DNA from: Nageia nagi
Lineage: Eukaryota > Pinophyta
DNA length: 64,000 nt
NCBI GenBank assembly: GCA_050084985.1
Contig: JBITNC010000001.1
Location: forward strand, 131,440,001 to 131,504,000
Reading direction: 5' to 3'
In this document: positions 1 through 11,935 of the stretch, piece by piece
How positions within the stretch are numbered: position 1 is the first letter of the stretch
Layout: each line of letters opens with the position of its first letter
Notes under the pieces: generated by a model
The model's input: the letters and a program-made list of their open reading frames with translations, nothing else
Told to the model about the DNA's origin: nothing
The model's database searches: none
Program-made: the position numbers and the translations under genes

Positions 1-866
1 TAAAATTTTAAGTTAAATAATGCATGATGCATGATTATTAAGTCATGGAACAATGCATGTTTAAGTTATGGATTAATGCTAAGTAGGACTTAGTTCTTTT
101 TTAAATTCATTAAGTGTTTGAATGAATTTATGAAATTGAGCAAAGTATGCAAAATGTAAAATGTCCTTTAGGGGTTAGTACAAAACATATTGGAATTTTA
201 AGGTTTTTCAAGCTCGTGTGGATGATGTATTTTTACTTTACTTTATATTTTTGCACAATTGCTTTATACTTGCAAAACACAAAATATTGAAAGTAACCCC
301 TAAAATGAATACATCCGCACGTATTTTTCCACAACATGACTTGTTTGGGGAGCCACGAGGGGAGGATAGGGTAGATTGGAGCCCTTTTAGTTCGAAGAGC
401 CAAGTGGTGGTAAGTCCATCTTAATTGCCCCTAAGACCTCTATTGGATTGGACATAACTCTATTAGGTGGACAGGCATGTGTGTAGTGATACCACATGTC
501 TGCACATCCATTTAGGGATTATCCTGATAACCTAGGAGGAAAATTGAAAACCTTAAACAAGATAATTAAAATGGTCAGTCCAAGATACGTCAGATCCTTA
601 GAAAATAGTTGGTACTTCTCCTTGTGAGAGTATATTACTAACCAAGGTGAACTGGTTGAGGACTGGTAGTACCTAGGCTCCACCTTGCGAGCATCCAGGT
701 GAAGGCCTAATTCTATACAAGAAAACAACCCCAACTTTATTCCTCTATGAATCATGGTTTATAAGTTTGCACATTTGGGACATGTTTACTTATTAGATGT
801 TTGATTTGTATAGATGGTAAAGTGTAAAATTTTCATTCTTCTTACTTATTTACTTTTGTACAGATA
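1..866 (+). other. Copia A untranslated leader, 3' portion
   Basis: This is AT-rich non-coding sequence upstream of gag. It is homologous to the corresponding part of the copia B leader (about 39,152-40,010 on the other strand), including the segment with CATGTG and CACATG around 475-500. No protein is recognised. By comparison with copia B the full leader should be about 3 kb, which is long for a copia element. Confidence 0.8.
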
Positions 867-3800
867 ATGGTTGAAACCTTCATACCCAAGCATATACTTG
901 ATGGTTCCAACTTTGGCATATGGGAACCTCATATGAGAGCTGAGTTACAAGCAAGGAAGCTATGGTAGATAATTAATGAAGACATGGTCGCTCCTACAAA
1001 TGAGAAGGCTCTTGAAATCTACAACTCAAAGAATGAGTTAGCAACTTCAATGATCTATCGTGCAGTTTCATATGACATCCTTCTCATGATCTCTTCTTCA
1101 ACATCAGCAAAAGAAGCTTGGGATAGACTAAAGAAAATTTACCTTAGGTCAAAATTTTCAAGGAGGTTCACCATTCTACAAAAGTTGTTGCAATATCATC
1201 AAGGTGAAGATGAAAGTGCTTCTATCTACTTGAACAAAATCATTGACCTTAGGACACAACTGGTTGGTTGTGGGTGCAACTGGATAAATGATGAGTTCAT
1301 GGTCTTCATCATTCTTCAAAGCCTCTCTACAAAGTTCAATAACTTTGTCATAGTTATGGAAACTAGGCTCGATGATGAAGAAGATGTCATCTCTCTTGAC
1401 AACCTTTCTAGACTCCTTCTGAAGCATGAGGAAACTTTGAACAAGAAAATGTTGAACTTTTCTCTAAAATATAATAGCATTGCTCTAGGAGAAACCAAAA
1501 CTCCTTTCAAGAAGAAGTTCAAACATTATAAATTCAAAGATAACAAATCCTCATCTACCATCAAGAAGCATGGCAACTTCAAGCAAAGGAATGACAAAGC
1601 TGGATCAAGCAATCCAACACCTCAGGAAAAGTTTGATGGAAATTGTAACTTTTGTGGCATCTTTGGGCACAAAGAGTATGATTGTCATACAAAGAAATTT
1701 GCTCAAAAAGGCAAGGGAAATGCAAATGTGAGAAATTTTAATAATAAAAAGAAGAATAAGCATGTTGCTACTATTGCCTACTACTCAATGACTCAAACTA
1801 TTTCAAATGATTGGATTGTTGATTCAAGATGCACTAATCACATGTGTTATGAAAAGGATAAGTTTGAAAACTTTCATAAGTACAACAAGGATATAGTTGT
1901 GATAGGTGATAATACATTCCTTGATGTTCAAGGAATAGGGAATGTGAAGATTCATGGAAAGGCTCTTGATAATGTCTTTTATGTGCCTAAACTAAGGATG
2001 AATCTTATCTCCATAATTCAGATTACAAGGAAAGGATGCTCATTTGAGTTTACCTCACACTCCTGGTGTGTTAAGAAAGGACTTGCCACCTTGATGAAAG
2101 GATCAGTAAAAAATGACCTTTATATTATGGATCAAGTACCTTTAAAGATTTGTCTTGTTGCAAATGTTTTTTCAAAGGGTAATCTTTCGCATCAACGATT
2201 AGGGCACCTTAACCACAAGAGTATTCAAGATATGAAAAATCAAGAACTTACGGAAGGTTTACCTAATATTTCACCCACAATTGGTCTTTGTGAAAGGTGC
2301 ATTCTAGGAAAGATGAATAGGCAAAAGTTTGAAAAAGTTAAGGCAACTCGGGCTACTCATCCTCTTCAGCTTATGCATTTATATTTGATGGGTCCATTTC
2401 AAACTAAGTCTCTAGGGGGAGCTTCTTATGTTCTAACCTTCATTGATGACTTCAGTAGGATGACATTTGGTTATCTACTTGAGCACAAGGATCAAACTTT
2501 TGATAGGTTTAAAGACTTCAAGGCACTTGTTGAAAATCAAATTGATTTTAAGATCAAGATGCTGAGATTTGATGATGGGGGTGAGTATAATAGAATGAGT
2601 TTAATGACTATTGTGTTAAACATGGGATCAAGCAGTAATTCACAATTCTGTAAACCCCTCAGTAAAATGGAGTTACTGAAAGGAAGAATCAAACCATTAT
2701 GGAAATGGCAAGGTGCATGTTGGGTAACCTTCCTAGTTTCTTATGGGGAGAAGCTATTCACACTACTATTCACACCCTAAATAGGTGTCCTACTAAAGCA
2801 ATTGAAGGTAAAACTCTGTATGAATCATGGACAGGAAAGAAACCTAACATCTCACACTTCAGGGTCTTCGGTTGTGATGCATTTGCCTTCATTACCTCAG
2901 AGAAAACAAAGAAGTTAGATAACAGATCAGAAAAATGCATCTTTGTGGGGTATGATAATCAGCATAGAGGTTATAGGCTCTACTCCTCATCCCATAAAAT
3001 ATTCTTTATTTCTAGAGATGTCAAGTTCAATGAACTTGTTGAGGATACAACTTCTCATGCTGAGGTGTTTGATTTAGATGATTCTTTGCCTGCACCAAAC
3101 TGGTTGGATGATAATGTAGGGAAGTCACCACAAGAGCAAAATTCTCCAGCTTAGAGAATTACAAGAAGTATGACCTTGAATAAATCCTTATTTGCCAAAA
3201 TTGATAATACGAATGAGCCATCAACATTTAAAAAAGCTTCCAAGTAAGAGTGTTGGATGGAAACTATGAAAGTTGAGTATGAGGCGCTCATGAAAAATGA
3301 AACTTGGGATTTGGTTCCTTATCCCAATGAGAAAAATGTGATTGAAAATAAATGGATATACAAGTTCAAGTACAATTCTGATGGAGAAATTGAAAAATAC
3401 AAAGCAAGGTTAGTGGCCAAAGGATTTGCTTAGAAATATGGTATTGATTATGAGGAAACCTTTGCTCCTATGGCCAAGATGCCTACTGTCAGGATAATCC
3501 TTGCTCTTTCTGTAGCTCAAGGATGGAAAGTTTTCCAACTTGATGTCAAGAGCGCATTTCTCAATGGTGACTTGGATGTAGAAATCTACATGAATCAACC
3601 AGAAGGATTTATTCCAGAAGGTAAAGAGTCTTTTGTGTGTAAGCTAAAGAAGTCTTTGTATGGACTTAAGCAAGTACCTAGAGCATGGTACAAGAAAATT
3701 TCAAGATTCTTTGCAGATATTGGTTTTTCCAAGTGCTTCTCTAACTCAGATCTCTATGTAGTCAATCAAGGAAAAGACATGGTCTTAATTCTCCTTTATG

Positions 3801-4762
3801 TGGATGATCTTCTCATAACTGGAAATAATATTGAAATCATCCAAGAGTGCATATCCAAACTGAAGGCAACATTTGAAATGACCGATCTAGGTCTATTGCA
3901 TTACTATCTTGGGATGCAAGTATACCAACACAAAGATTGTATTTATCTTAGTCAATCTAAGTATATATTAGACATCTTGCAAAAGTTTGGAATGGAGGAG
4001 TGTAGATATGTTGCAATACCTATTTCTCTTGGAATCATTGTATCTCTGAGCTCAAATTCTTAGTTGGTTGATGCTACAGCTTATAGGCAATTGATAGGTA
4101 GTCTTCTGTATCTGACTATCTCTCAACCTAATATTGCCTTTATAGTGAATCTGATGGCACGATTCATGCAAAAACCATATGTTGAACACCTCAATACTAT
4201 TAAGCAAATCTTGAGGTATGTGGTAGGGACAAAGGATCTTACTCTTAAGTATTCCAAAGTGCCCTTGATTATTCTCTCAGGGTTCTCAAATTTTGATTAT
4301 GGGGGAGATAGAGATGATAGAAAATTAACCTCTACATATGTGTTTAGCATTGGTTCAGGTGCTATCTCTTGGGCTTCCAAGAAGCAACCTACTATGACTC
4401 TTTCTACCACTAAAGTTGAATATTGAGCCATGTCTATTGCCACCTAAGAAGCTATTTGGCTAAGGCATCTTCTGAACGAAATTAGGTATAAGAAAAATGG
4501 CCCATCTCTTATTTCTTTAGATAATCAATTAGCTATCTCTTTGGCTAAGAATCCTATGTTCCATCAGAGAACCAAACATGTAGAAATCCAAGCCCATTTT
4601 ATCAGGGAGAAGGTTCTAGATGACATCATACACTTGGAGTATTGTCCATCTACTGAAAACTCTACTGATTTATTCACCAAGCCCCTTCCTGAAGCTCAGT
4701 TCAGCAAGCTTAAGGATTCTCTCAGGTTGGTGAAGTTGCCCTCAAGGGGGAGTGAAGTTTGA
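867..4762 (+). pseudogene. Copia A gag-pol pseudogene
   Basis: The start is ATG 867-869, followed by an in-frame TAG at 966-968. Domains in order are: UBN2-type gag (about 1080-1450); a CCHC zinc knuckle CNFCGIFGHKEYDC (1644-1685); copia protease, whose usual DSG reads DSR (about 1821-1829); the GAG-pre-integrase HHCC zinc region (about 2180-2330); integrase core; RT with YVDDLL (3797-3814); and RNase H with ISWASKKQ. A 1-base loss near 2594 (AATAGAATG against AATAGTAATG in copia B) shifts the frame. Stops follow at 3152 TAG, 3245 TAA, 3431 TAG, 4061 TAG, 4424 TGA and 4445 TAA, and the natural end is TGA 4760-4762. The first integrase aspartate (HSDLMGP in copia B) reads HLYLMGP. Most stops fit C-to-T change of Gln or Arg codons, as expected from cytosine-methylation decay. 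The gene is not functional. Confidence 0.93.
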
Positions 4763-4840
4763 ACTTTTGTTAGTGATGACAACTTCACCTCTAAGAGGCT
4801 CTTTTGTTGTTGTATAGCATGTGTTGATTATGATATACCT

Positions 4841-5200
4841 CCATGGTAAGTTTGCTCTGCGTGATAAACTTGTACATTTTTATATCTCTATGGTAAGTTT
4901 GCTCTGCGTGACAAACTTGTTGTACATTTTATACCTCTGTGGTAAGTTTTCCCTGCATGACAAACTTGTTGTACATTTTTATACCTCCATGGTAAGTTTG
5001 CTCTATGTGACAAACTTATACATTTTATACCTTCGTGGTAAGCTTGCTCTGCATGAGAAACTTGTTGTACAATTTTTGAGCATATAATTAATATACCTCC
5101 GTGGTAATTTCACTCTACGTGAGGAACTTATTGTACATTTTATACCTCTGTGGTGAGTTTGCTCTGCATGAGAAACTCGTTGTACAATTTTTATGCTCTA
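4841..5200 (+). repeat. Tandem repeat in copia A 3' region (about 47-50 bp, 7 copies)
   Basis: Copies of a GGTAAGTTTGCTCTG... unit start at about 4845, 4892, 4941, 4991, 5037, 5103 and 5152. Most copies contain an inverted pair, AAGTTTG then CAAACTT about 10 nt later, so each could fold into a small hairpin in RNA. The array lies between the pol stop and the polypurine tract. Related arrays sit in the same place in copia B and copia C. Confidence 0.9.
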
Positions 5201-5655
5201 TTAAAAATCAACACATGTCTATATACAACAGGTGACTATGAGTGATGGCTTGGCATCTCCGTGATGACTTATAGTGCACCATTAATCAGTTATTTATAAG
5301 ATGGCATTATTTGATTCTCTTATTTGAATATATGATGCATCTAACTGATTTTGTTCATGAGTTGCTTGTAGCATGCAGGATCTTCTTTAGAAATGCAGAT
5401 TACTCACCTTGTGTAAGCAAGCTCATGGAGACTCACATGCCAGCTTAAAGTTGATCAACTTCTATGTACAGTGAAACTAGTTGTGGTTAATGATTGTATT
5501 GTAAACCATTTTGTAAAATGGTAATGTAGTGAGTCTCATACTAGTTCTCAAAAAAGATTCTTAAATATGTAAATGTTCTCATCTCCACTTGTATCTCTAT
5601 GGAGGAGAACTCTCTCTTACTCTCTCTCTTCTACGCTCTATCCCAATATTGCATT
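5201..5655 (+). other. Copia A 3' untranslated region
   Basis: This is non-coding sequence between the tandem array and the polypurine tract. It is closely matched in copia B (about 34,575-35,070, other strand). It contains a short CT-rich run (about 5604-5640). No gene is seen. Confidence 0.7.
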
Positions 5656-5664
5656 AAGGGGGAG
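5656..5664 (+). promoter_or_regulatory. Polypurine tract of copia A
   Basis: AAGGGGGAG lies directly before the 3' LTR start TGTTAG, in the standard position for plus-strand DNA priming. The equivalent tracts are present in copia B and copia C. Confidence 0.9.
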
Positions 5665-6163
5665 TGTTAGAATTTGTAATGAAATATTGTGAATATCTAA
5701 ACTCCTTATAAATTCAATTAATCACTTAAAGGATATGTAGATACCTTAAGGGATTAATTGAATTCTTTATTATGTGTGGACTTTGACCTTACCATGGGGT
5801 TAGTTGGTAGGTTAAAGTTAGGTCATACATTTATTGTAACCCTAACCTTACCCTTGAGTTAAACGGAGGTTAGGGAGGTGCTCTCAAGCTATAAATAGAG
5901 GGCCTCTCCTCTTGTAACACAACCAAGTTTTGGGAGTAAGATTACTCTACTAGTTTGTGTAGGAGAGGAAGAGAATTGTAGTAAGAGGTGCATATATTGA
6001 GAATAGAAAACTAGTTGTGGATGTACTCCCAAGGAGGGAGGAACTACATTATATTTGTGTCATCTTGTGTGAATGGTTTTAATAGCTTATTAGATGTTGA
6101 ATGTTGAATGATTGAGTTTCCTAGTCTTGGACCTTGAGAATTAGAGTAGGTCTAATTCCTTTA
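5665..6163 (+). repeat. 3' LTR of copia A
   Basis: It begins TGTTAGAATTTG and ends AATTCCTTTA, where copia B ends TTCCTTCA, so the terminal CA has mutated to TA. A TATAAATA box lies at 5890-5897. It is about 499 bp and homologous to both copia B LTRs (about 490 bp). Confidence 0.92.
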
Positions 6164-6184
6164 GGTTGAATAGTCCCCCCTATG

Positions 6185-6189
6185 GTTAT
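6185..6189. repeat. Target site duplication of copia C, left copy
   Basis: GTTAT here matches GTTAT at 14979-14983, immediately outside the two LTRs. Confidence 0.9.
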
Positions 6190-6663
6190 TGAAGGAATTA
6201 ACACTAATAATATAATTACTAAACTAAAATATCATATGAAAGCTCATAATTACATCCAAAAAATACACAAAACAATCTCACAACATAAGATGTAAAGTGG
6301 TTCCTCTAACTAGGAGTACATCCACTAACTAGATCTTTAGTTCTCTCACAAATACAACTATCTTACAATCATTGATCTCAACTACTACACTTCTATCCTA
6401 TAGCATATCCTTACTCCATAATTGGTATATCATTACAAAGGGGGATCCTTCTATTTATAGGCCAAAATTCCCCCTTGGATGACCTAAGCATGACATGCGC
6501 ATCTTTGACTTAAGGGGCATGCTCATGACTTGGAGTGTAGGACAAGTTATATTATTATATTCACTAAAATACTTAAGGTATCAAATAATACTCTTAAGTA
6601 TTAGTGAATTTACATAGAAGATTTAATACATCTATTTACAATAATGCATTATACATTCCAATA
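6190..6663 (-). repeat. 3' LTR of copia C
   Basis: Read on the - strand it should run TG...CA. The outer end (TGAAGGAATTAAC on the + strand) is intact. The inner end reads CCAATA where the other LTR has CCAACA. It is about 474 bp. Confidence 0.92.
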
Positions 6664-6672
6664 CTCCCCCTT
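6664..6672 (-). promoter_or_regulatory. Polypurine tract of copia C
   Basis: The + strand CTCCCCCTT equals AAGGGGGAG on the element's own strand, directly next to the 3' LTR. Confidence 0.88.
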
Positions 6673-7139
6673 AATGCAATATTGAGATAGATCATGTAAG
6701 AGAGAAGAAAAAGAGAAAGTAAGAGTGTTCTCCTCCAAATAGATACAATGAAGATAAGAAATTTTTACATATTTTTGAAGTAAGAAAGATCTAGTTTGAG
6801 ATTCACTACTTTTCCAAACACAATCATTAACCATAACTAATTTTAATGTACATGAAGTAGTCATCCAACTAGAAGTCATGAAGAGTCTTGAAGAGCCTGT
6901 ATACTTGAGGTCAGCAACCTATAATCTCAGACGAACCTGTAAGTCATTAGTAGCTCAAATAACAAGATCAATTAGATGCATCATATTCATATCAATAGAT
7001 ATAGATGAATCACACAATTTCCACCATAAACTATTCAATGGTACACTATAAATCATCACAAAGATGCCATACCAAACACTTATAGTCACCTATTGTATAT
7101 AAAATATGTGTTGATTATCATTACAAAATAGAACATGCA

Positions 7140-7640
7140 CATAAGATTTTCTCAAATGTGGATAACTAAATAGTGTCAAAAGACACATAAGAGTTCCTCA
7201 CACATGGATAACTAAATAATGCTAGATCATGCACATAAGATTTCCTCACATATGGATAATTGAATAGTGCCAAAAAGACACATAAGAGTTCCTCTCATAT
7301 GGATAACTGAATAGTGCAAAATTGATCACAAATGGAGTATGCACATAAGAGTTCCTCACATATGGATAACTAAATAATGCCAAAATACACATAATAGTTC
7401 CTCTTACATGGATAGTTGAACAATGCAAAATTGATCACAAATAGAGTATGCACATAAGAGTTCCTCACATATAGATAACTGAATAGTGCCAAAATATGCA
7501 TAAGAGTTCTTCTCATATGGATAACTGAATAGTGAAAAATTTATCACAAATAGAGTATGCACATAAGAGTCCCTCACATATGGATAACTGAATAATGCCA
7601 ATAAACACATAATATTTCCTCTCATATGGATAACTAAATA
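7140..7640 (-). repeat. Copia C 3'-region tandem array, higher-order dimer of about 109 bp
   Basis: About ten copies of a unit of roughly 50-60 bp contain CACATAAGAGTTCCTCAC and ATATGGATAACTGAATAG. They alternate so that the motif ATTGATCACAAAT recurs at 7321, 7430 and 7539, a period of 109 bp. The array occupies the same part of the element as the hairpin repeats of copia A and B, but its sequence is mostly different. Confidence 0.85.
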
Positions 7641-7644
7641 GTGC

Positions 7645-7920
7645 AAAATTGGCCAATTTGTACAACAAGTTCCTCATGCAAAGTAAACTTACCATGAAGG
7701 TGTATAACAAAATCAACTTTATTTGTACAATAAGTTCCTCACACATAGTGAACTTACCATGAAGGTATACAATAAAATTAACTCTATTTGTACAATAAGT
7801 TCCTCACACAAAGCAAACTTACCACAAAGGTATACAACAAAATCAACTCTATTTGTAGAAGTTCCTCACATAGAGCAAACTTACCATGATGGTATACCAC
7901 AAAGTCAACACTATATAGCA
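7645..7920 (-). repeat. Copia C 3'-region tandem array homologous to the copia A/B repeat
   Basis: About four copies of a unit of roughly 60 bp have the form GTACAATAAGTTCCTCAC...AGCAAACTTACCA...GGTATACAA on the + strand. This is the diverged counterpart of the GGTAAGTTTGCTCTG repeat of copia A. Confidence 0.82.
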
Positions 7921-7973
7921 TACAATCCTCCTAGGGGTGAATTTGACATCACAAATATGAATTCAACATAAAT

Positions 7974-10900
7974 TCAAACTTCACTCCCCCTTAAGGGCAA
8001 CTTCACCAACCTGATAGCATCCCTAAACTTAAAAAATTGAGCTTCCAAGAGGGGCTTGGTGAACAAATTAGTAGAGTTCAAGCTAGATGGATAATTCTCT
8101 AGGTAGATGAAGCCATCAAGAACCTTCTCCCTAACAAAATGGGCATATATTTTCACATGTTTTATTCTCTGATGAAACACTAGATTCTTAGCCAAAGAAA
8201 TAGCTAATTGATTATCAAAAGAGATCAAAGATAAGCCACCTTGCTCATACCCAATTTCTTTCAAAATATGTCTTAGCCAAATGGCTTCTTAGGCTACAAT
8301 AGACATGGCATATATTTCAACTTATATGGTGGAAAGAGAAATAGTAGGCTACTTCTTAGAAGCCCAAGAGATAGCACTTGAACCAAAGCTAAATACATAT
8401 TTTGAGGTTGACTTCTTATCATCTCTATCACCCCCATAGTTAGAATTTGAGAATCTAGAGAGAACAATTAAGGGCAACTTGAATACTTGAGAGCAAGATC
8501 CTTAGTCCTTGTAACATATTGCAAAATATACTTAATAGCATTGAGATGCTCCACATAAGGTTTTTGCATGAATCTTGCCATCAGCTTCACTGTAAAGGCA
8601 ATATCTAGCCTAAAGATAGTCAAATATAAAAGACTAATAATTAATTACCTATAAACTATAGCATCAGCTAACTGAGAGGTGGAGCTTAGAGAAATAGTGA
8701 TTCTAAGAGAGATTGGGATTGTAGCATATCTACATTTTACCATTCCAAAATTCTACAAGATATCTGATATATACTTAGATTGACTGAGGTAAGTGCAATC
8801 TTTGTATTAAGACACTTGCATTCCAAGATAGTAATGCAAGAGACTAATATCAGCCATTTGAAATGTTGCCTTAAGTTTGGATATGCACTCTTGAATAATT
8901 ACAACATTTTTCCTAGTAATCAAAAGATCATCCACATAAAGGAGAATCAAGACCATGTCTTTTCCTTAATGGAGCACATATATATCAAAGTCAAAAAACA
9001 CTTGAAAAATCTAATATCTGCTAAGTACCTTGAAATCTTCTTGTATCAAGATTGAGGTGCTTGCTTAAGTCCATACAACAACTTCTTTAGCTTACACACA
9101 AGAGAATCTTTTCCTTGCATAATGAACCATTTTAGTTAATGTATGAATATTTCTACATCCAATTCACCATTGAGAAATGTACTCTTGACATCAAGTTGAA
9201 AAACTTTCCATTCTTGAGCTACAAAAAGAGCAAGAAGAACTCTCATAGTAGGCATCTTTGCCATGACAGCAAGAGTTTCTTCATAATCCACATCATATTT
9301 TTTAGCAAAACCTTTAGCTACTAACCTTGCCTTGTATTTCTCAATATCTACAACTGAATTGAACTTGACCTTGTAGATCCACTTATTTCCAATCACATTC
9401 TTATCATTGGGATAAGGAACTAAATCTCAAGTTGTATTTTTTATAAGCACCTCATACTCTATGTTCATGGCTTCTATCTAGCACTTGTGCTTAGAAGCTT
9501 CTTTCAAGATTAAGGGCTCATGGTTGTTATCAATCTTGGTAATTAAGGATTTGTTCAAGGTCATGCTCTTTGTTACCCTTTATGTTGGAGAATTTTGTTC
9601 CTATGGTAACGTATCAAAATCCAACCAATTAGGGACAACTAAAGAGTCCTTTGGATCAGCAACATTCTCAGTAGAAGTAGATTCTTCAATAAGTTCATTG
9701 AACTTTACATCTCTTAAAATGAATATTGCTTTATAGGTGGGAGAGTAAAGCATGTATCCTTTATGATGACTATCATAGCCCATAAAGATTCATTTATTAG
9801 CTTTATGGTCCAACTTCTTCCTTTTCTTAGAAATAATGTAGGAGAAGGCTTCAAAACCAAATACCCTCAAGTGAGAAATGTAAGGTTTTCTTCCTGATCA
9901 TGTCTCAAAAGGAGTTTTATTCTAAATAGATTTTGTGGGACACCTATTCAAGGTGTAAATAGCAATGCTCATAGCTTCATCCCATAAGAACTTAGAAAGA
10001 TTACCTAACATGCATCAAACCATCTCCATGATTATTCTATTTTTCATTTGGAAACATCATTCTGTTAAAGAGTGTATGGAATGGTAAACTACCTCTTGAT
10101 TCCATACTTAGCATAATAGTCATTGAACTCATTACTATTATATTCTCCCCCATTATTTGATCTCAACATTTTAATTTTGAGGTTATTTTGATCTTAATAA
10201 AGGCCTTAAAGACCTTAAAAATCTCAAAATTTTGATCTTTGTGCGCTCAAGTAGATACCCAAAGGTCATCCTACTAAGGTCATCAATGAAGGTCAAGATG
10301 TGAGATGCTCCTCCAAGGGACTTAGTCTAAAATGGACCCATCAAATCTAAATGCACAAGTTTAAGTAGTTGAGATGCTCTTTTTTCCTTATCCTTTTAAA
10401 ACTTTTATCTATGCATCTTGCCCAGAATGCACTTCTTGCATAGACCAACTAAAGGAGAAATTAAAGGAAAACCTTCCACAAGTTCTTGGGTTTGCATGAC
10501 TTGAATACTCTTATGGTTGAGATGCCCTAAATGATGGTGCCAAAGATTTCCTTTAAAACACACATTAAAAGCAAGACACATCTTTTATGGAACTTGATCC
10601 ATAATGTAAAGGTTATTTTTTACTAATCCTTTAACCAAAGTGGTAAGTTCTTTCTTAATGCACTAGGATTGAGAGTCAAACATAAAAGAGTATCCTTTTT
10701 TAGCAACTTAGATCATAGAGAGAAAGTTCATCCTTAACTTAGGAACATAGAGAACATTGTTAAGAACCTTTCCATGAATTAGTACACTCCCAATTCCTTG
10801 GACTTCAAGGGTAGAGATATCACCTATCACAATTGCATCCTTATTATACTTATGAAAGTTTTGAAATTTCTCCTTTTCAAAGCATAGGTGATTAGTGCAA

Positions 10901-11935
10901 CTAGAATCAACAATCCAATCAGATAAAAAAGTACAAGACATGGAGTAGAGTGTCATAGCATAATTGACATGAGTAGATTTGTTTCCTTTGGATTTATTTA
11001 CATTTACATTATCATTGTACTTTTCTCCTTTTCCTTTTTGTAACAATCAACTTCTTTGTAACCTTGCATGCCACAATAGTTACAATGACCATCAAACCTT
11101 TTTTTAGGATAAGGAGTGTTTATTTTACCTTTGCCATCTCTATGCTTGAAGTGGTTGTTGTTACGATTGTTCCTACTACTGTGTTTGTTATTTCTATTAT
11201 TTATGTTGATGTTGTAGCTACTACCTTTTTTTCTCAAACCTCTTGCAAGAAGGGTAATATTTCTTATGATGTTTGAACTTCTTCTTGAATAAAGTTTTGG
11301 TTACTTCAAGAGTAATATTATTCTCCTTAGTAAAGGAAATCAAACCTTTGTTGTTAAGGGTTTATTCATGTTTCAATAGATGCCTTGAAAGATTCTCAAG
11401 GGAGATGACTTATTTTTCATCATCAAGCTTCATTTTCATTACTGTTACAAAGTTTCCAAACTTTGATGAGAGGCTTTGAAGGATGATGAAGACCATGAAC
11501 TCATAATTGATCCAATTGCACCCATAAGCAACTAGTTGGGTTCTTAGGTCAATGATTTTATTCACATAGATAGCTACACTTTCATCTTCCTTTTGATAAG
11601 ATTGAAGCAACTTTTGAAGAATGGTAAATCTTCTTGAAAAATTTGAGCCAAGATAGATTTTTTAAGCTTATCCCAAGCTTCCTTTGCTAAGTTTAAGGAG
11701 GATATCATCAGGAGCACTTCATCTAAAATTGCATGGTAAATCATGGAGGTTGCTAATTCATTCTTGTATTGAATGCCTCGAGTGCTTTCTCATTTGTAGG
11801 AGGTACAATGTATTCAATCACTATTTGCTATAACTTCCTTACCTACAATTCAAATTTCATTTAAGGTTCCCAAATCCCATAGTTGGAACCGTCAAGAATG
11901 TGTTTGGGTAAAAAAGATCTCCCATTTGCTATAAC
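7974..11935 (-). pseudogene. Copia C gag-pol pseudogene
   Basis: On the - strand it runs from a probable ATG near 11,933-11,935 to the stop at 7974-7976. Recognisable parts are: gag (about 11,410-11,800); a zinc knuckle CNYCGMQGYKEVDC near 11,050-11,100, with Tyr in place of the usual His; protease reading DSSCTNH instead of DSGCTNH (about 10,895-10,915); integrase remnants (about 9,900-10,500); an RT portion with FQLDVKSTFLNGELDVE (about 9,140-9,200) and YVDDLL (about 8,925-8,945); and an RNase H tail with DNQLAISLAKN (about 8,170-8,220). Frames are broken many times. Two details matter for comparison with A and B. The Gln codon that is TAG in both of them is still CAG here (near 8,675), and at the gag site the adjacent Trp codon has become TAG instead. 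Confidence 0.9.

Larger units (their letters stand above)
1..6163 (+). mobile_element. Ty1/copia LTR retrotransposon, copia A, 5' end outside the window
   Basis: The order is leader, gag, protease, integrase, reverse transcriptase/RNase H, tandem-repeat 3' region, polypurine tract and 3' LTR. Integrase lying before RT is the copia order. The element is entered inside its leader, so the 5' LTR and primer site lie to the left. It aligns along its whole visible length with copia B (34,084-42,654, opposite strand), including leader, coding region, repeats and LTR. It is dead: it has a 1-bp frameshift, at least seven internal stops and altered catalytic residues. The 5 bases after the LTR (GGTTG, 6164-6168) should be the target duplication, but the partner is off-window. 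Confidence 0.95.

Noticed and set aside
4821-5087. Open frame across the copia A tandem repeat, and similar ones at 7246-7746, giving repetitive peptides
   Set aside because: The frames stay open because the repeat units happen to lack stops in those frames. Copies differ in unit length and would shift frame, and no start context or homologue is evident.
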